From assembly GCF_025567095.1 (NCBI RefSeq), contig NZ_JAOQJH010000005.1: a DNA stretch of 64,000 nucleotides; one strand, 5' to 3'. The DNA is from Anthropogastromicrobium aceti. GTDB taxonomy: Bacteria > Bacillota > Clostridia > Lachnospirales > Lachnospiraceae. The stretch's first letter is position 1, and every line of letters begins with the position of its first letter. This document shows, in pieces, positions 8,569 through 17,050 of the stretch. Below the pieces are notes generated by a model that saw nothing but the letters and a program-made list of their open reading frames with translations, was not told where the DNA came from and searched no databases. The translations under genes were made by a program, and so were the position numbers.

Positions 8569-10005
8569 ATGAAGAGAACAAAAATTGTTTGTACTATGGG
8601 TCCGAAAACAGAGAATGTTGAGCTTTTGAAGGAAATGATCAAAAGCGGCATGAATGTTGCCCGTTTCAACTTTTCTCATGGAAGTCATGAGGAGCATGCA
8701 GGACGTATGGCACTTGTTGAGGAAGCAAGAAAGGCTGTGAATATTCCTGTTGCTACTATGCTTGATACGAAGGGACCAGAAATTCGTACTGGAAGCGTAC
8801 CAGGGGATAAGAAGGTTACACTTGTAGAAGGACAGGATTTTGATCTTACAATTGATCAGAGCGTAGAGACAACACAAAAAAGCGCATCTATTACCTATGA
8901 AGGTCTTGTTGCAGATGCTGAAATTGGCTGCCGTATTTTGATTGATGATGGTTTGATCGAGTTAAAGGTTATTTCTAAGGAAGAAAATGTTCTGCACTGT
9001 ACAGTTGTAAACGGCGGTGAGTTAGGCTCTAAGAAGGGTGTAAACGTACCGAATGTAAAGATCAATCTGCCAGGAATTACTGAGAAGGATAAGAAGGATA
9101 TCTTATTTGGTATTGATCAGGGCTTTGATTTTATTGCAGCATCATTCGTAAGAAATGCAGCTTGTATCGAGGAAATCCGCGATATTTTAAATATTCATGG
9201 AAGCAGAATGCGCATCATTGCAAAGATTGAGAGCGCAGAGGGTATTGAAAATATTGATGAGATTTTGCAGGCAGCAGACGGCATCATGGTTGCAAGAGGT
9301 GATCTTGGTGTTGAAATTCCGGCAGAATTAGTTCCTCATATCCAAAAGACAATCATCGATAAGTGTAATGAGGTACAAAAGCCAGTTATCACAGCTACTC
9401 AGATGCTTGATTCTATGATACGTAATCCACGCCCTACAAGAGCAGAGGTTACTGACGTTGCAAATGCAATCTATGATGGAACAGATGCTGTTATGCTTTC
9501 AGGTGAGACAGCAGCAGGACGTTATCCGCTTGAGGCAGTTCGCATGATGGCAAAGATTGCAGAGTCATCTGAGCCATATCTTGATTATCGTACTTATAAC
9601 CGCAGAGATGTAAAGCGTTCTGATCATGTGATTTCAAACGCACTCAGCAGTGCAACAGTACGTACAGCAGAGATTCTTAATGCAAAGGCAATCATTGTGC
9701 CAACGATGCATGGATTTACTGCAAATCTGTTGTCAAACTGGAGACCAAAATGCCGTATCATTGGTATGTCTCCAAATTGGGACGTTTTACGTAAAATGCA
9801 GTTGAATTGGGGCGTAACACCGGTTAAGGCTATGAGGGAGACTGATACCGATGAGCTGATTGAGCATTCCGTAAATACTGTAAAGGAAATGGGCTATATT
9901 GAGTCCGGAGATACCGTTATTGTTACAGTTGGCGTAAAGCATAAGAATCAGCCAAGCTACGCAATCGGCGAGACAAACAATATGAGAGTAATCGTAGTCA
10001 ATTGA
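8569..10005 (+). CDS. pyk: Pyruvate kinase
   Basis: A 478-residue pyruvate kinase converting phosphoenolpyruvate and ADP to pyruvate and ATP, the last step of glycolysis. Visible motifs are NFSHGSHEEH and MLDTKGPEIRTG near the N terminus, the catalytic Lys region IIAKIESAEGIENIDEI, ARGDLGVEIP and TRAEVTDVANAI. The length is the short form: it ends after the allosteric domain and lacks the extra PEP-utiliser-like domain of Bacillus enzymes. The GGAGAA RBS is close to the ATG. The structured repeat directly downstream contains a strong hairpin that may terminate its transcript. Confidence 0.97.
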   Translation: MKRTKIVCTMGPKTENVELLKEMIKSGMNVARFNFSHGSHEEHAGRMALVEEARKAVNIPVATMLDTKGPEIRTGSVPGDKKVTLVEGQDFDLTIDQSVETTQKSASITYEGLVADAEIGCRILIDDGLIELKVISKEENVLHCTVVNGGELGSKKGVNVPNVKINLPGITEKDKKDILFGIDQGFDFIAASFVRNAACIEEIRDILNIHGSRMRIIAKIESAEGIENIDEILQAADGIMVARGDLGVEIPAELVPHIQKTIIDKCNEVQKPVITATQMLDSMIRNPRPTRAEVTDVANAIYDGTDAVMLSGETAAGRYPLEAVRMMAKIAESSEPYLDYRTYNRRDVKRSDHVISNALSSATVRTAEILNAKAIIVPTMHGFTANLLSNWRPKCRIIGMSPNWDVLRKMQLNWGVTPVKAMRETDTDELIEHSVNTVKEMGYIESGDTVIVTVGVKHKNQPSYAIGETNNMRVIVVN

Positions 10006-10008
10006 TTT

Positions 10009-10173
10009 AACAGTTCATTCGAGTGCAATTGTTTAGGAAAAAACATGCTTGCATGTTTTTTCTAAACATTGCACTCGAAAGGAGCGCCATTTCATGAGCA
10101 AAATAGCTGCGAAGCAGCGAAAAGCCTGTTAGGGCGGTTTTGCGAATGAATAATGGCGCGGATGAACTGTAAC
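10009..10173. repeat. Structured MITE-like/REP-like dispersed element
   Basis: The element is closed by a 9-bp terminal inverted repeat, ACAGTTCAT (10010-10018) and ATGAACTGT (10162-10170). Inside are two arms. One is a very long hairpin beginning GAGTGCAATTGTTTAGG and ending CTAAACATTGCACTC around a CATGCTTGCATG tip. The other is a stem GCGCCATT/AATGGCGC that encloses a small GCTGC/GCAGC hairpin. No protein is encoded. Shorter diverged pieces occur near 7433 and 63295. It lies between pyk and lysA and may act as the pyk terminator. Confidence 0.6.
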
Positions 10174-10211
10174 GATAGGATAAAGAAGTACACAGCGAGG
10201 AGAGACACATT

Positions 10212-11477
10212 ATGGAAAAAAAACCGTTCGTAACATTAGAGCAAGTAAAAGAGATGACTGCATCATATCCGACTCCATTTCATCTGTACGATGAAAAAGG
10301 AATCCGCGAGAATGCCAGAAAGCTAAAGGCTGCGTTTGCATGGAATCCAAACTTCCATGAATATTTTGCTGTAAAGGCAACGCCAAACCCGTACATCATG
10401 GATATCTTAAAGTCAGAGGGAATCGGCGCAGACTGTTCATCTTATACAGAGCTTTTGATGTCAGATGCTGTTGGTCTTAAGGGTCATGATATCATGTTTT
10501 CTTCTAACGTAACACCGGCAGAGGATTTTAAAAAGGCTGCTGAGCTTGGTGCAATCATTAACTTTGATGATGTGTCTCTTATTGATTTCTATGAGGAGAT
10601 TGGCGCACCATTTTTAGAGACAATGTGCTGTCGTTATAATCCGGGCGGAAACTTTACGCTGCATAATGAGATTATGGATACGCCTAAGGATGCAAAGTAT
10701 GGCATGACAAAGGAGCAGATGAAGGAGGCTTTTACAAAGTTAAAGGCACATGGCGTTAAGCACTTTGGAATCCACGCATTTTTAGCATCAAATACAGTAG
10801 CACTTGGCTACTATCCGAAGCTGGCAAGAATTTTATTTGAGCTGGCTGTAGAGCTGTCGAAAGAGGTTGGCGTTCATATCGCATTTGTAAATCTTTCAGG
10901 TGGTGTCGGTATTGCATATCGCCCAGATCAGGAACCAAATGATATCATGGCAATCGGTGCAGCTGTAAAAGAGGCATATGATGAGGTTCTTGTTCCGGCA
11001 GGAATGGATGATGTTGCTATTTTCACAGAACTTGGCCGTTTCATGCTTGCACCATATGGCTGTCTTGTAGCAAAGGTGCTTCATGAAAAGCATATCTGGA
11101 AGGATTATGTCGGACTTGATGCGTGTGCAGCAAATCTGATGCGTCCGGCAATGTATGGTGCTTATCATCATATCACCGTACTTGGCAAAGAGAACGAGCC
11201 GTGTGATCATATGTATGATGTGACAGGCGGTTTATGTGAGAACAACGATAAGTTTGCAATCGACCGTATGCTGCCAAAGATCGACATCGGAGATTATGTT
11301 GTAATTCATGATACAGGTGCGCATGGATTTTCAATGGGCTATAATTATAACGGCAAATTAAGAAGTGCAGAGCTTTTACTTAAAGAAGATGGCACTGTAA
11401 AGCAGATTCGCCGTGCAGAGACACCGCAGGACTACTTTGCAACGCTTGATTATCCGGGCTTGAAGGACGAAAAATAA
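10212..11477 (+). CDS. lysA: Diaminopimelate decarboxylase
   Basis: A 421-residue fold-III PLP decarboxylase making L-lysine from meso-diaminopimelate. The PLP lysine is in EYFAVKATPNP near residue 54. The Gly-rich phosphate-binding segment NLSGGVGIAY, the ELGRFMLAPYG segment and the GGLCENNDKF motif with the active-site Cys from the partner subunit are all present. The GAGGAGAG RBS precedes the ATG. Carboxynorspermidine decarboxylase is a related alternative, but the motifs and length favour LysA. No lysine riboswitch is visible upstream; the dispersed repeat occupies that position. Confidence 0.85.
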   Translation: MEKKPFVTLEQVKEMTASYPTPFHLYDEKGIRENARKLKAAFAWNPNFHEYFAVKATPNPYIMDILKSEGIGADCSSYTELLMSDAVGLKGHDIMFSSNVTPAEDFKKAAELGAIINFDDVSLIDFYEEIGAPFLETMCCRYNPGGNFTLHNEIMDTPKDAKYGMTKEQMKEAFTKLKAHGVKHFGIHAFLASNTVALGYYPKLARILFELAVELSKEVGVHIAFVNLSGGVGIAYRPDQEPNDIMAIGAAVKEAYDEVLVPAGMDDVAIFTELGRFMLAPYGCLVAKVLHEKHIWKDYVGLDACAANLMRPAMYGAYHHITVLGKENEPCDHMYDVTGGLCENNDKFAIDRMLPKIDIGDYVVIHDTGAHGFSMGYNYNGKLRSAELLLKEDGTVKQIRRAETPQDYFATLDYPGLKDEK

Positions 11478-11488
11478 AAACAAAAATT

Positions 11489-11525
11489 AAAGCCTCGGCT
11501 GGTTTGCAGCCGGGGTTTTTATTTG
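11489..11525 (+). terminator. Terminator after lysA
   Basis: CCTCGGCTG (11493-11501) and CAGCCGGGG (11507-11515) form a GC-rich stem followed by a run of T. Confidence 0.85.
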
Positions 11526-11602
11526 TCGAAAATTGCGTTAAATTTCCACTTCACAAAACATGTGTTTTGGTGTATTATAAAGAGGAATCGAAAAATATCT
11601 TG

Positions 11603-11631
11603 TTGACAAAAGTGTCGAACTGGTGTATTAT
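11603..11631 (+). promoter_or_regulatory. recA promoter
   Basis: TTGACA (11603-11608), a 17-base spacer and TATTAT (11626-11631) place the start site close to the LexA box at 11644-11657. Confidence 0.75.
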
Positions 11632-11643
11632 ATAGTATAGATA

Positions 11644-11657
11644 CGAACATGCGTTCA
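11644..11657 (+). promoter_or_regulatory. LexA (DinR) operator of recA
   Basis: CGAACATGCGTTCA fits the Gram-positive SOS box consensus CGAAC-N4-GTTCG, lacking only the last base. It lies just downstream of the -10 element, where LexA would block transcription until DNA damage. A weaker half-matching site, CGAACTGGTGTAT, overlaps the promoter spacer from 11616. Confidence 0.8.
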
Positions 11658-11697
11658 TAAAAGCGTACAGACTATTCTGTACAGAAAGAGGTAAGAT

Positions 11698-12750
11698 TTG
11701 GATAAGAATAATCAGGAAAAGCTTAAGGCATTGGACGTTGCGTTAACTCAGATTGAGAAGGCTTACGGCAAGGGTGCCGTTATGAAGCTTGGCGATTCTG
11801 GTGCAAATATGAATATTGAGGTTGTACCGACAGGTTCCCTTAGTCTTGATATTGCACTTGGACTTGGCGGACTGCCGAAAGGTCGTATTATTGAGATTTA
11901 CGGACCAGAATCAAGTGGTAAGACAACTGTTGCTCTTCATGCAGTTGCAGAGGTTCAGAAAAGAGGCGGCATTGCAGGCTTTATTGATGCTGAGCATGCA
12001 CTTGATCCTGTTTATGCAAGAAATATTGGTGTTGATATTGATAATCTCTACATATCTCAGCCGGATAATGGAGAACAGGCACTTGAAATCACTGAGACGA
12101 TGGTTCGCTCAGGTGCTATTGATATTGTGATTGTCGATTCTGTTGCAGCGCTTGTTCCAAAGGCAGAGATTGATGGCGATATGGGTGATTCCCATGTGGG
12201 TCTTCAGGCAAGACTTATGTCACAGGCACTTCGTAAGTTGACAGCAGCAATCAGCCGTTCCAATTGTATCGTAATTTTCATCAATCAGCTGCGTGAGAAG
12301 GTTGGCGTTATGTTTGGAAATCCAGAGACGACTACTGGTGGACGTGCACTTAAGTTCTACTCATCTGTTCGTCTTGATGTGCGCCGTGTAGAGTCCTTGA
12401 AGCTGGCAGGTGAGGTAATCGGAAACCATACAAGAATTAAGGTAGTAAAAAATAAGATTGCTCCGCCATTTAAAGAAGCAGAGTTTGATATAATGTTTGG
12501 AAAGGGTATTTCCAAGGAAGGCGATGTGCTTGATCTTGCAGTGAATTTAAATATCATTGTTAAGGCAGGTGCATGGTTCTCCTATAATGATGCAAAGATT
12601 GGCCAGGGACGTGAGAATGCGAAGATTTATTTGTCACAGCATCCTGATATCATGGCTGAGGTTGAGAATAAGGTACGTGCACACTATAACCTTCCGCTTA
12701 AGGATGCAGAGCCGACAGCACTAGCAGAGTCAGGGGATGATGCAGAGTGA
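11698..12750 (+). CDS. recA: RecA recombinase
   Basis: A 350-residue DNA strand-exchange ATPase for homologous recombination and SOS induction. Walker A GPESSGKTT is at about residues 69-77, followed by IVIVDSVAALVPKAEIDGDMGD, the FINQLREKVGVMFGNPETTTGG loop and the usual acidic C terminus. The start is TTG at 11698, placed by AGAGG (11688-11692) and by the canonical N terminus MDKNNQEKLKALDVAL; no in-frame ATG gives a complete protein. Control is by the promoter and LexA box just upstream. The recX start codon overlaps its stop. Confidence 0.97.
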   Translation: MDKNNQEKLKALDVALTQIEKAYGKGAVMKLGDSGANMNIEVVPTGSLSLDIALGLGGLPKGRIIEIYGPESSGKTTVALHAVAEVQKRGGIAGFIDAEHALDPVYARNIGVDIDNLYISQPDNGEQALEITETMVRSGAIDIVIVDSVAALVPKAEIDGDMGDSHVGLQARLMSQALRKLTAAISRSNCIVIFINQLREKVGVMFGNPETTTGGRALKFYSSVRLDVRRVESLKLAGEVIGNHTRIKVVKNKIAPPFKEAEFDIMFGKGISKEGDVLDLAVNLNIIVKAGAWFSYNDAKIGQGRENAKIYLSQHPDIMAEVENKVRAHYNLPLKDAEPTALAESGDDAE

Positions 12751-13301
12751 AGCAGTGGGAGACAAGCGAGCTGTATCGCGAGGTAAAGAGCCGTCCGTCT
12801 GAGGACGGTTCTTTGCCTTTTCAGAAAGATTCAGAAGGTTTTAACACCGAGGCCAGAAGACGCTGCCTGCATCTTCTCGAGTACAGTCCACGAACGGTTT
12901 ATCAGCTGAAAAAACGCCTAATGGATGATGGCTTTTCGGCAGAGCAGGCAGATGATGCTATTCGTTACGCCGAAAGCTTTGGCTATGTGGATGATGGAAA
13001 TTATGCTATGGAATATGTTCGGACTGGCTGTCAGAAAAAGAGCAGGCGTCAGCTTTATATGCAGCTTTCAAGCCGCGGTGTGGATAAGGAATCGATTGAA
13101 GATGCACTTGAGGCCTATGCAGATGAACAGGAAAATACGGTGCGCCGTCTGGCACGAAAGCGTCTTATGCAAAAGCCGCCTCGCACAGAAGAAGATTTTT
13201 TAAAGGCAGTAAAAAGTCTTGTATCAAAGGGATTTCCGTACGAAATGGCAAAACGTGCCGTCTGGGAGCTGCGTGATGAGTATGGTTCTACAAATAAATA
13301 G
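12747..13301 (+). CDS. recX: Regulatory protein RecX
   Basis: A 184-residue three-helix-repeat protein that binds RecA filaments and limits RecA activity. RecX features are seen in ARRRCLHLLEYSPRTVYQLKKRL and DDAIRYAESFGYVDDGNYA. It starts with GTG, and its start overlaps the recA stop (GTGA), so the two are translationally coupled. A terminator-like hairpin lies within its first 25 codons (12787-12812) and may keep recX expression below that of recA. Confidence 0.9.
   Translation: MKQWETSELYREVKSRPSEDGSLPFQKDSEGFNTEARRRCLHLLEYSPRTVYQLKKRLMDDGFSAEQADDAIRYAESFGYVDDGNYAMEYVRTGCQKKSRRQLYMQLSSRGVDKESIEDALEAYADEQENTVRRLARKRLMQKPPRTEEDFLKAVKSLVSKGFPYEMAKRAVWELRDEYGSTNK
12787..12820 (+). terminator. 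Attenuator-like hairpin inside the start of recX
   Basis: AGAGCCGTCC (12787-12796) and GGACGGTTCT (12803-12812) form a 10-bp stem with one G-U pair and a 6-base loop, followed by TTGCCTTTT. It resembles a weak intrinsic terminator directly after recA but lies within coding sequence. Confidence 0.45.
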
Positions 13302-13342
13302 GCAAAGAAAGGCTGGATGTATGTTGGATTCCACAAAACGTC

Positions 13343-13371
13343 TTGACTTTTATAAATGAATCGTATAAAAT
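13343..13371 (+). promoter_or_regulatory. Predicted promoter of rny
   Basis: TTGACT (13343-13348) and TAAAAT (13366-13371) with a 17-base spacer, about 70 bases before the rny start. Confidence 0.5.
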
Positions 13372-13439
13372 TATACTGTTGCCTGTTTATATATGAAATA
13401 TAAACCGTACAATGAAAATTTCATAAAGGAGGTGCTCCT

Positions 13440-14987
13440 GTGGTTCCTATTATTATTACAGCAGCGGTTACTGCAGTGATTGTTGCTGTTATCGTCTGGT
13501 TCGTCGCAACCGGCATCCAGCAGTCCAAGTACAAAGCGACCGTTGGAAGTGCGGAGGAGAGATCCAGAGCAATAATAGACGATGCTCTTAAGACCGCAGA
13601 AAGCAAAAAACGCGAGGTGCTTCTTGAGGCGAAGGAAGAAAACCTGAAAGCTCAAAATGAACTCGAAAAAGAGATCAAAGAACGCCGAAGCGAATTGTCC
13701 AGAATGGAAAAGCGTGCTGTCAATAAAGAAGAGACGCTTGACAGAAAGACAAGTATTTTAGAAAAGCGGGAAGCGAGCCTGAATGCAAAGGAAGAAAGCC
13801 TGAACAGAAAACATGCAAAGGCTGACGAACTTACGGCACAGATTTCTCAGGAACTGGAACGTGTTTCAGGTATGACCTCCGAACAAGCAAAAGAGTTTTT
13901 ATTCAAGAGCGTGGAAAACGAAGTAAAACTTGACACTGCAAAGATGATTAAGGAGATGGAGGCAAAGGCAAAGGATGAGGCATCCGCGAAGGCAAAGGAA
14001 TATGTAGTGACTGCCATTCAAAGATGTGCTGCCGATCATGTAGCAGAGACAACAATCTCAGTTGTTCAGCTGCCAAATGATGAGATGAAGGGAAGAATTA
14101 TCGGACGTGAAGGAAGAAATATTCGTACCCTTGAGACGCTTACCGGAGTAGAGCTTATTATTGATGATACACCGGAAGCAGTTGTTTTGTCCTCTTTTGA
14201 TCCTATGAGAAGAGAAGTGGCAAGAATCGCTTTGGAAAAGCTGATCCTTGATGGCCGTATTCATCCGGCAAGAATCGAGGAGATGGTGGAGAAGGCGCAA
14301 AAAGAAGTTGAAGTAATGATTCGTGAAGAGGGAGAGGCAGCACTGCTTGAGGTGGGTGTTCATGGCATTCATCCAGAGCTTGTAAAGCTTTTAGGACGCA
14401 TGAAGTTCCGCACAAGCTACGGTCAGAATGCGTTAAAGCATTCAATCGAAGTTGCTCATCTTTCAGGACTGTTGGCCGCAGAGATGGGGTTGGACGTCCG
14501 TATGGCAAAACGTGCCGGATTGTTACATGACATTGGAAAGGCAGTAGACCATGAGATGGAAGGCTCACATATTCAGCTGGGAGCCGAGCTGTGCCGCAAG
14601 TACAGAGAGTCCCAGATTGTGATCAATGCCGTTGAGTCCCACCATGGCGATGTAGAACCAACCTCTTTAATTGCATGCATCGTTCAGGCCGCAGATACAA
14701 TTTCTGCAGCAAGACCAGGTGCAAGAAGAGAAACTCTCGAAGCGTACACGAATCGTCTGAAGCATTTGGAGGAGATTACCAATTCGTTTAAGGGAGTTGA
14801 GAAATCCTATGCAATTCAGGCGGGCCGAGAGGTTCGGATTATGGTTATTCCGGAACAGGTGTCAGATGCTGATATGGTTATTCTGGCCAGAAATGTTTCA
14901 AAGCAGATTGAAGCAGAGTTGGAGTATCCTGGACAGATCAAGGTAAGTGTGATCAGAGAGTCCAGAGTTACCGACATAGCAAAGTAA
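13440..14987 (+). CDS. rny: Ribonuclease Y
   Basis: A 515-residue membrane-anchored endoribonuclease that starts mRNA decay in Firmicutes. Domains in order are an N-terminal membrane helix (residues 2-22, PIIITAAVTAVIVAVIVWFV), a long charged coiled coil to about 200, a KH domain (GRIIGREGRNIRTLE) and an HD domain with the metal-binding RAGLLHDIGKA motif and a later ESHHGDVEP segment. The start is GTG at 13440, preceded by AAAGGAGGT at ideal spacing. Confidence 0.96.
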   Translation: MVPIIITAAVTAVIVAVIVWFVATGIQQSKYKATVGSAEERSRAIIDDALKTAESKKREVLLEAKEENLKAQNELEKEIKERRSELSRMEKRAVNKEETLDRKTSILEKREASLNAKEESLNRKHAKADELTAQISQELERVSGMTSEQAKEFLFKSVENEVKLDTAKMIKEMEAKAKDEASAKAKEYVVTAIQRCAADHVAETTISVVQLPNDEMKGRIIGREGRNIRTLETLTGVELIIDDTPEAVVLSSFDPMRREVARIALEKLILDGRIHPARIEEMVEKAQKEVEVMIREEGEAALLEVGVHGIHPELVKLLGRMKFRTSYGQNALKHSIEVAHLSGLLAAEMGLDVRMAKRAGLLHDIGKAVDHEMEGSHIQLGAELCRKYRESQIVINAVESHHGDVEPTSLIACIVQAADTISAARPGARRETLEAYTNRLKHLEEITNSFKGVEKSYAIQAGREVRIMVIPEQVSDADMVILARNVSKQIEAELEYPGQIKVSVIRESRVTDIAK

Positions 14988-14991
14988 TGAC

Positions 14992-15023
14992 AAAAGGTGT
15001 TGTGAGAGCAGCACCTTTTTTCT
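14992..15023 (+). terminator. Terminator after rny
   Basis: AAAAGGTG (14992-14999) pairs with CACCTTTT (15012-15019) and is followed by a T run. Confidence 0.7.
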
Positions 15024-15105
15024 TTTATATCACTTTCGCATATTCTCTTTTTGCCAAGCATAAAATATAGTTGCGTGATAAGCTTTGCTTAGGGGGAGGT
15101 GTGCG

Positions 15106-15663
15106 ATGGATCTTAGGAGAAATTCTTTACTTTACAGCTTGCCGATTGTAATGTTTGTAGTAGGGATTTTTATTGGAACAGCAGTCAGTATTTGGCGCTC
15201 AGCGTATTTATATAAGCAAACGATCTGCTATCTTCCGGCAGTTCATCTTCAAATCAAACAGGCAGGCTTTCCTTCTGGCTTTTTGAAGTATGTTTGCCGC
15301 CTTCGCCTGCCTGTTTTTTTGATGATAGCAGTATCAGCTTTAACAAATGCTGCACCAGCTGCCTTTGCAGCAATTGCCTTTATTTCTGGTGTATCAGCAG
15401 CAGTTGTAATCACATCAGCAACGATGCTTTTTGGCATCACAGGAATATTGCAGGCTCTGGCTCTTTTTCTGCCGCACTTTATCTTTTACATTTTTGGATA
15501 CTGGGCACTTTACGAGCTAGCCTATAAACGCAGTGAATTTAGATTAGGAGAGCAAATCGGGATTTTATTTCGCATAGCGCTGATATGGGCTGTAGGGATA
15601 GGAAGCGAGGTGCTGCTGGCGCCGCTTGTGGTTACAAAAATATTTGTTGCGGTTTTTATTTGA
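15106..15663 (+). CDS. SpoIIM-like membrane protein
   Basis: A 185-residue protein with about five membrane segments. It resembles the stage II sporulation protein M/DUF95 family: an N-terminal segment PIVMFVVGIFIGTAVSIWRS, and later FLPHFIFYIFGYWALYELAYK, which recalls the family's PHG-type motif. In Bacillus SpoIIM takes part with SpoIID and SpoIIP in forespore engulfment. The ATG at 15106 is chosen because GGGAGGT lies five bases upstream. It is slightly short for SpoIIM and the motif match is loose, so an unrelated small membrane protein remains possible. Confidence 0.5.
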   Translation: MDLRRNSLLYSLPIVMFVVGIFIGTAVSIWRSAYLYKQTICYLPAVHLQIKQAGFPSGFLKYVCRLRLPVFLMIAVSALTNAAPAAFAAIAFISGVSAAVVITSATMLFGITGILQALALFLPHFIFYIFGYWALYELAYKRSEFRLGEQIGILFRIALIWAVGIGSEVLLAPLVVTKIFVAVFI

Positions 15664-15673
15664 AAAAGAAGGC

Positions 15674-15702
15674 TTGCAAAATATAAGCAAACATGCTAAG
15701 AT
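15674..15702 (+). promoter_or_regulatory. Predicted promoter of the CobW-type GTPase gene
   Basis: TTGCAA (15674-15679) and TAAGAT (15697-15702) with 17 bases between. I could not identify a clear Zur-type operator here. Confidence 0.45.
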
Positions 15703-15765
15703 ACAAAGTTGGAAGCGGCAACGTTTGTTTGGTTGTACGAGAGTACAGAAAGGTATGGTTACACA

Positions 15766-16950
15766 ATGACAAAAATTGATATTATTTCAGGTTTCCTGGG
15801 AGCAGGAAAGACAACCTTAATAAAGAAACTTTTACAGGAAGCATTAAATGGCCAGAAGGTCGTTTTGATTGAGAATGAGTTTGGTGAGATCGGCATTGAC
15901 GGCGGCTTTTTAAAGGACGCTGGAATCCAGATTACTGAGATGAACTCAGGCTGCATCTGCTGCTCACTTGTAGGTGATTTTGGCGCTGCTTTAAAGAAAG
16001 TAGTTGAGCAGTATCATCCAGACCGCATTATTATTGAGCCATCAGGCGTAGGCAAGCTGTCTGATGTTATCGCAGCTGTCATGAACGTTGCAGGTGAGAT
16101 TGATCTTGACTTAAACAGCTTTGTAACAGTTGCAGATGCGACAAAGTGCAAGATGTATATGAAGAATTTTGGTGAATTCTATAACAATCAGGTTGAGAGC
16201 GCAAACACCATCATCTTAAGCAGAACTCAGGGAATGAAGGAAGAAAAGCTGGCTCAGGCAGTTTCCATGATTCAGGAGAAGAATGCAAAGGCAAAGATCA
16301 TTACCACTCCGTGGGACGAGCTGACAGGTGAGCAGATTCTGGCTGTTATGGAGCAGGGTCATTCACTGGCAGAGGAGCTGATGGAAGAGGCTATGAAGCT
16401 TCATGAAGAAGAGGAGCATGAGCATCATCATCACCATCATGACGACGATGATGATTGCTGCTGCCATGACCATGATCACGAGCATCATCATCACGATGAC
16501 GACGATGATCACGAGCATGAGCACCATCATCATCACCACGATCATGATGACGACGAGTGCGATTGTCACGAGCATCACCACGATCATGACGAGCATGAGC
16601 ATCATCATGACCATGACGAGCATGGCGAGGAGTGCACCTGTGGCTGCCACGATCATGATCACCATCATCATGCAGATGAGGTATTTACCAGCTGGGGCAA
16701 GGAGACTCCTAGAAAGTATACAAAGGAAGAGCTTGATGAAATTCTTGTTAAGCTGTCTGAGGAGACCGAGTTTGGTATTATCTTAAGAGCAAAGGGAATG
16801 CTGCCGGCAGCAGATGGCACATGGCTGTATTTCGACCTTGTTCCGGGTGAGTATGAGATCCGTAATGGTGCACCGGATTACACAGGAAGACTTTGTGTAA
16901 TTGGTTCTAAGATGGATACCGATAAGTTAGAAAAGCTGTTTAAGCTGTAA
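15766..16950 (+). CDS. CobW/COG0523-family GTPase with a large His/Asp metal-binding insert
   Basis: A 394-residue G3E-family GTPase, the group that includes zinc, cobalt and nickel metallochaperones. Walker A GFLGAGKTT is at residues 9-17, the metal-binding GCICC motif (Cys63, Cys65, Cys66) follows, then IIIEPSGVG. Residues about 213-302 are almost wholly His, Asp, Glu and Cys (clusters such as HHHHHH, DDDDD, ECDCHE). A CobW C-terminal domain (RAKGMLPAADGTW) ends the protein. Such a region probably binds many Zn, Ni or Co ions for storage or delivery. ATG 15766 gives the standard N terminus MTKIDIISGFLGAGKTT. A second GTPase follows. Confidence 0.88.
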   Translation: MTKIDIISGFLGAGKTTLIKKLLQEALNGQKVVLIENEFGEIGIDGGFLKDAGIQITEMNSGCICCSLVGDFGAALKKVVEQYHPDRIIIEPSGVGKLSDVIAAVMNVAGEIDLDLNSFVTVADATKCKMYMKNFGEFYNNQVESANTIILSRTQGMKEEKLAQAVSMIQEKNAKAKIITTPWDELTGEQILAVMEQGHSLAEELMEEAMKLHEEEEHEHHHHHHDDDDDCCCHDHDHEHHHHDDDDDHEHEHHHHHHDHDDDECDCHEHHHDHDEHEHHHDHDEHGEECTCGCHDHDHHHHADEVFTSWGKETPRKYTKEELDEILVKLSEETEFGIILRAKGMLPAADGTWLYFDLVPGEYEIRNGAPDYTGRLCVIGSKMDTDKLEKLFKL

Positions 16951-17050
16951 GCGATAAAAAAGTAGAGAAACATGGCGATAGAGTTGCCAATCCTGTAATA
17001 AGGTGAGGCAGCTCTTCGTTATAAAAGCGTTAGAAAGGGAAGACAGTAAC

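Noticed and set aside
8274..8877. Minus-strand open frames opposite the rhomboid-like gene and pyk
   Set aside because: They are shadows of well-supported plus-strand genes, with no RBS and no family resemblance.
10007..10211. Lysine riboswitch upstream of lysA
   Set aside because: The space is filled by the structured dispersed repeat; the conserved lysine aptamer segments are not seen.
16363..16786. Long open frames on both strands across the His/Asp-rich part of the CobW-type gene
   Set aside because: They arise from the repetitive CAT/GAC/GAT codons; the products would be almost pure Met/Ile/Val/Thr and have no RBS.
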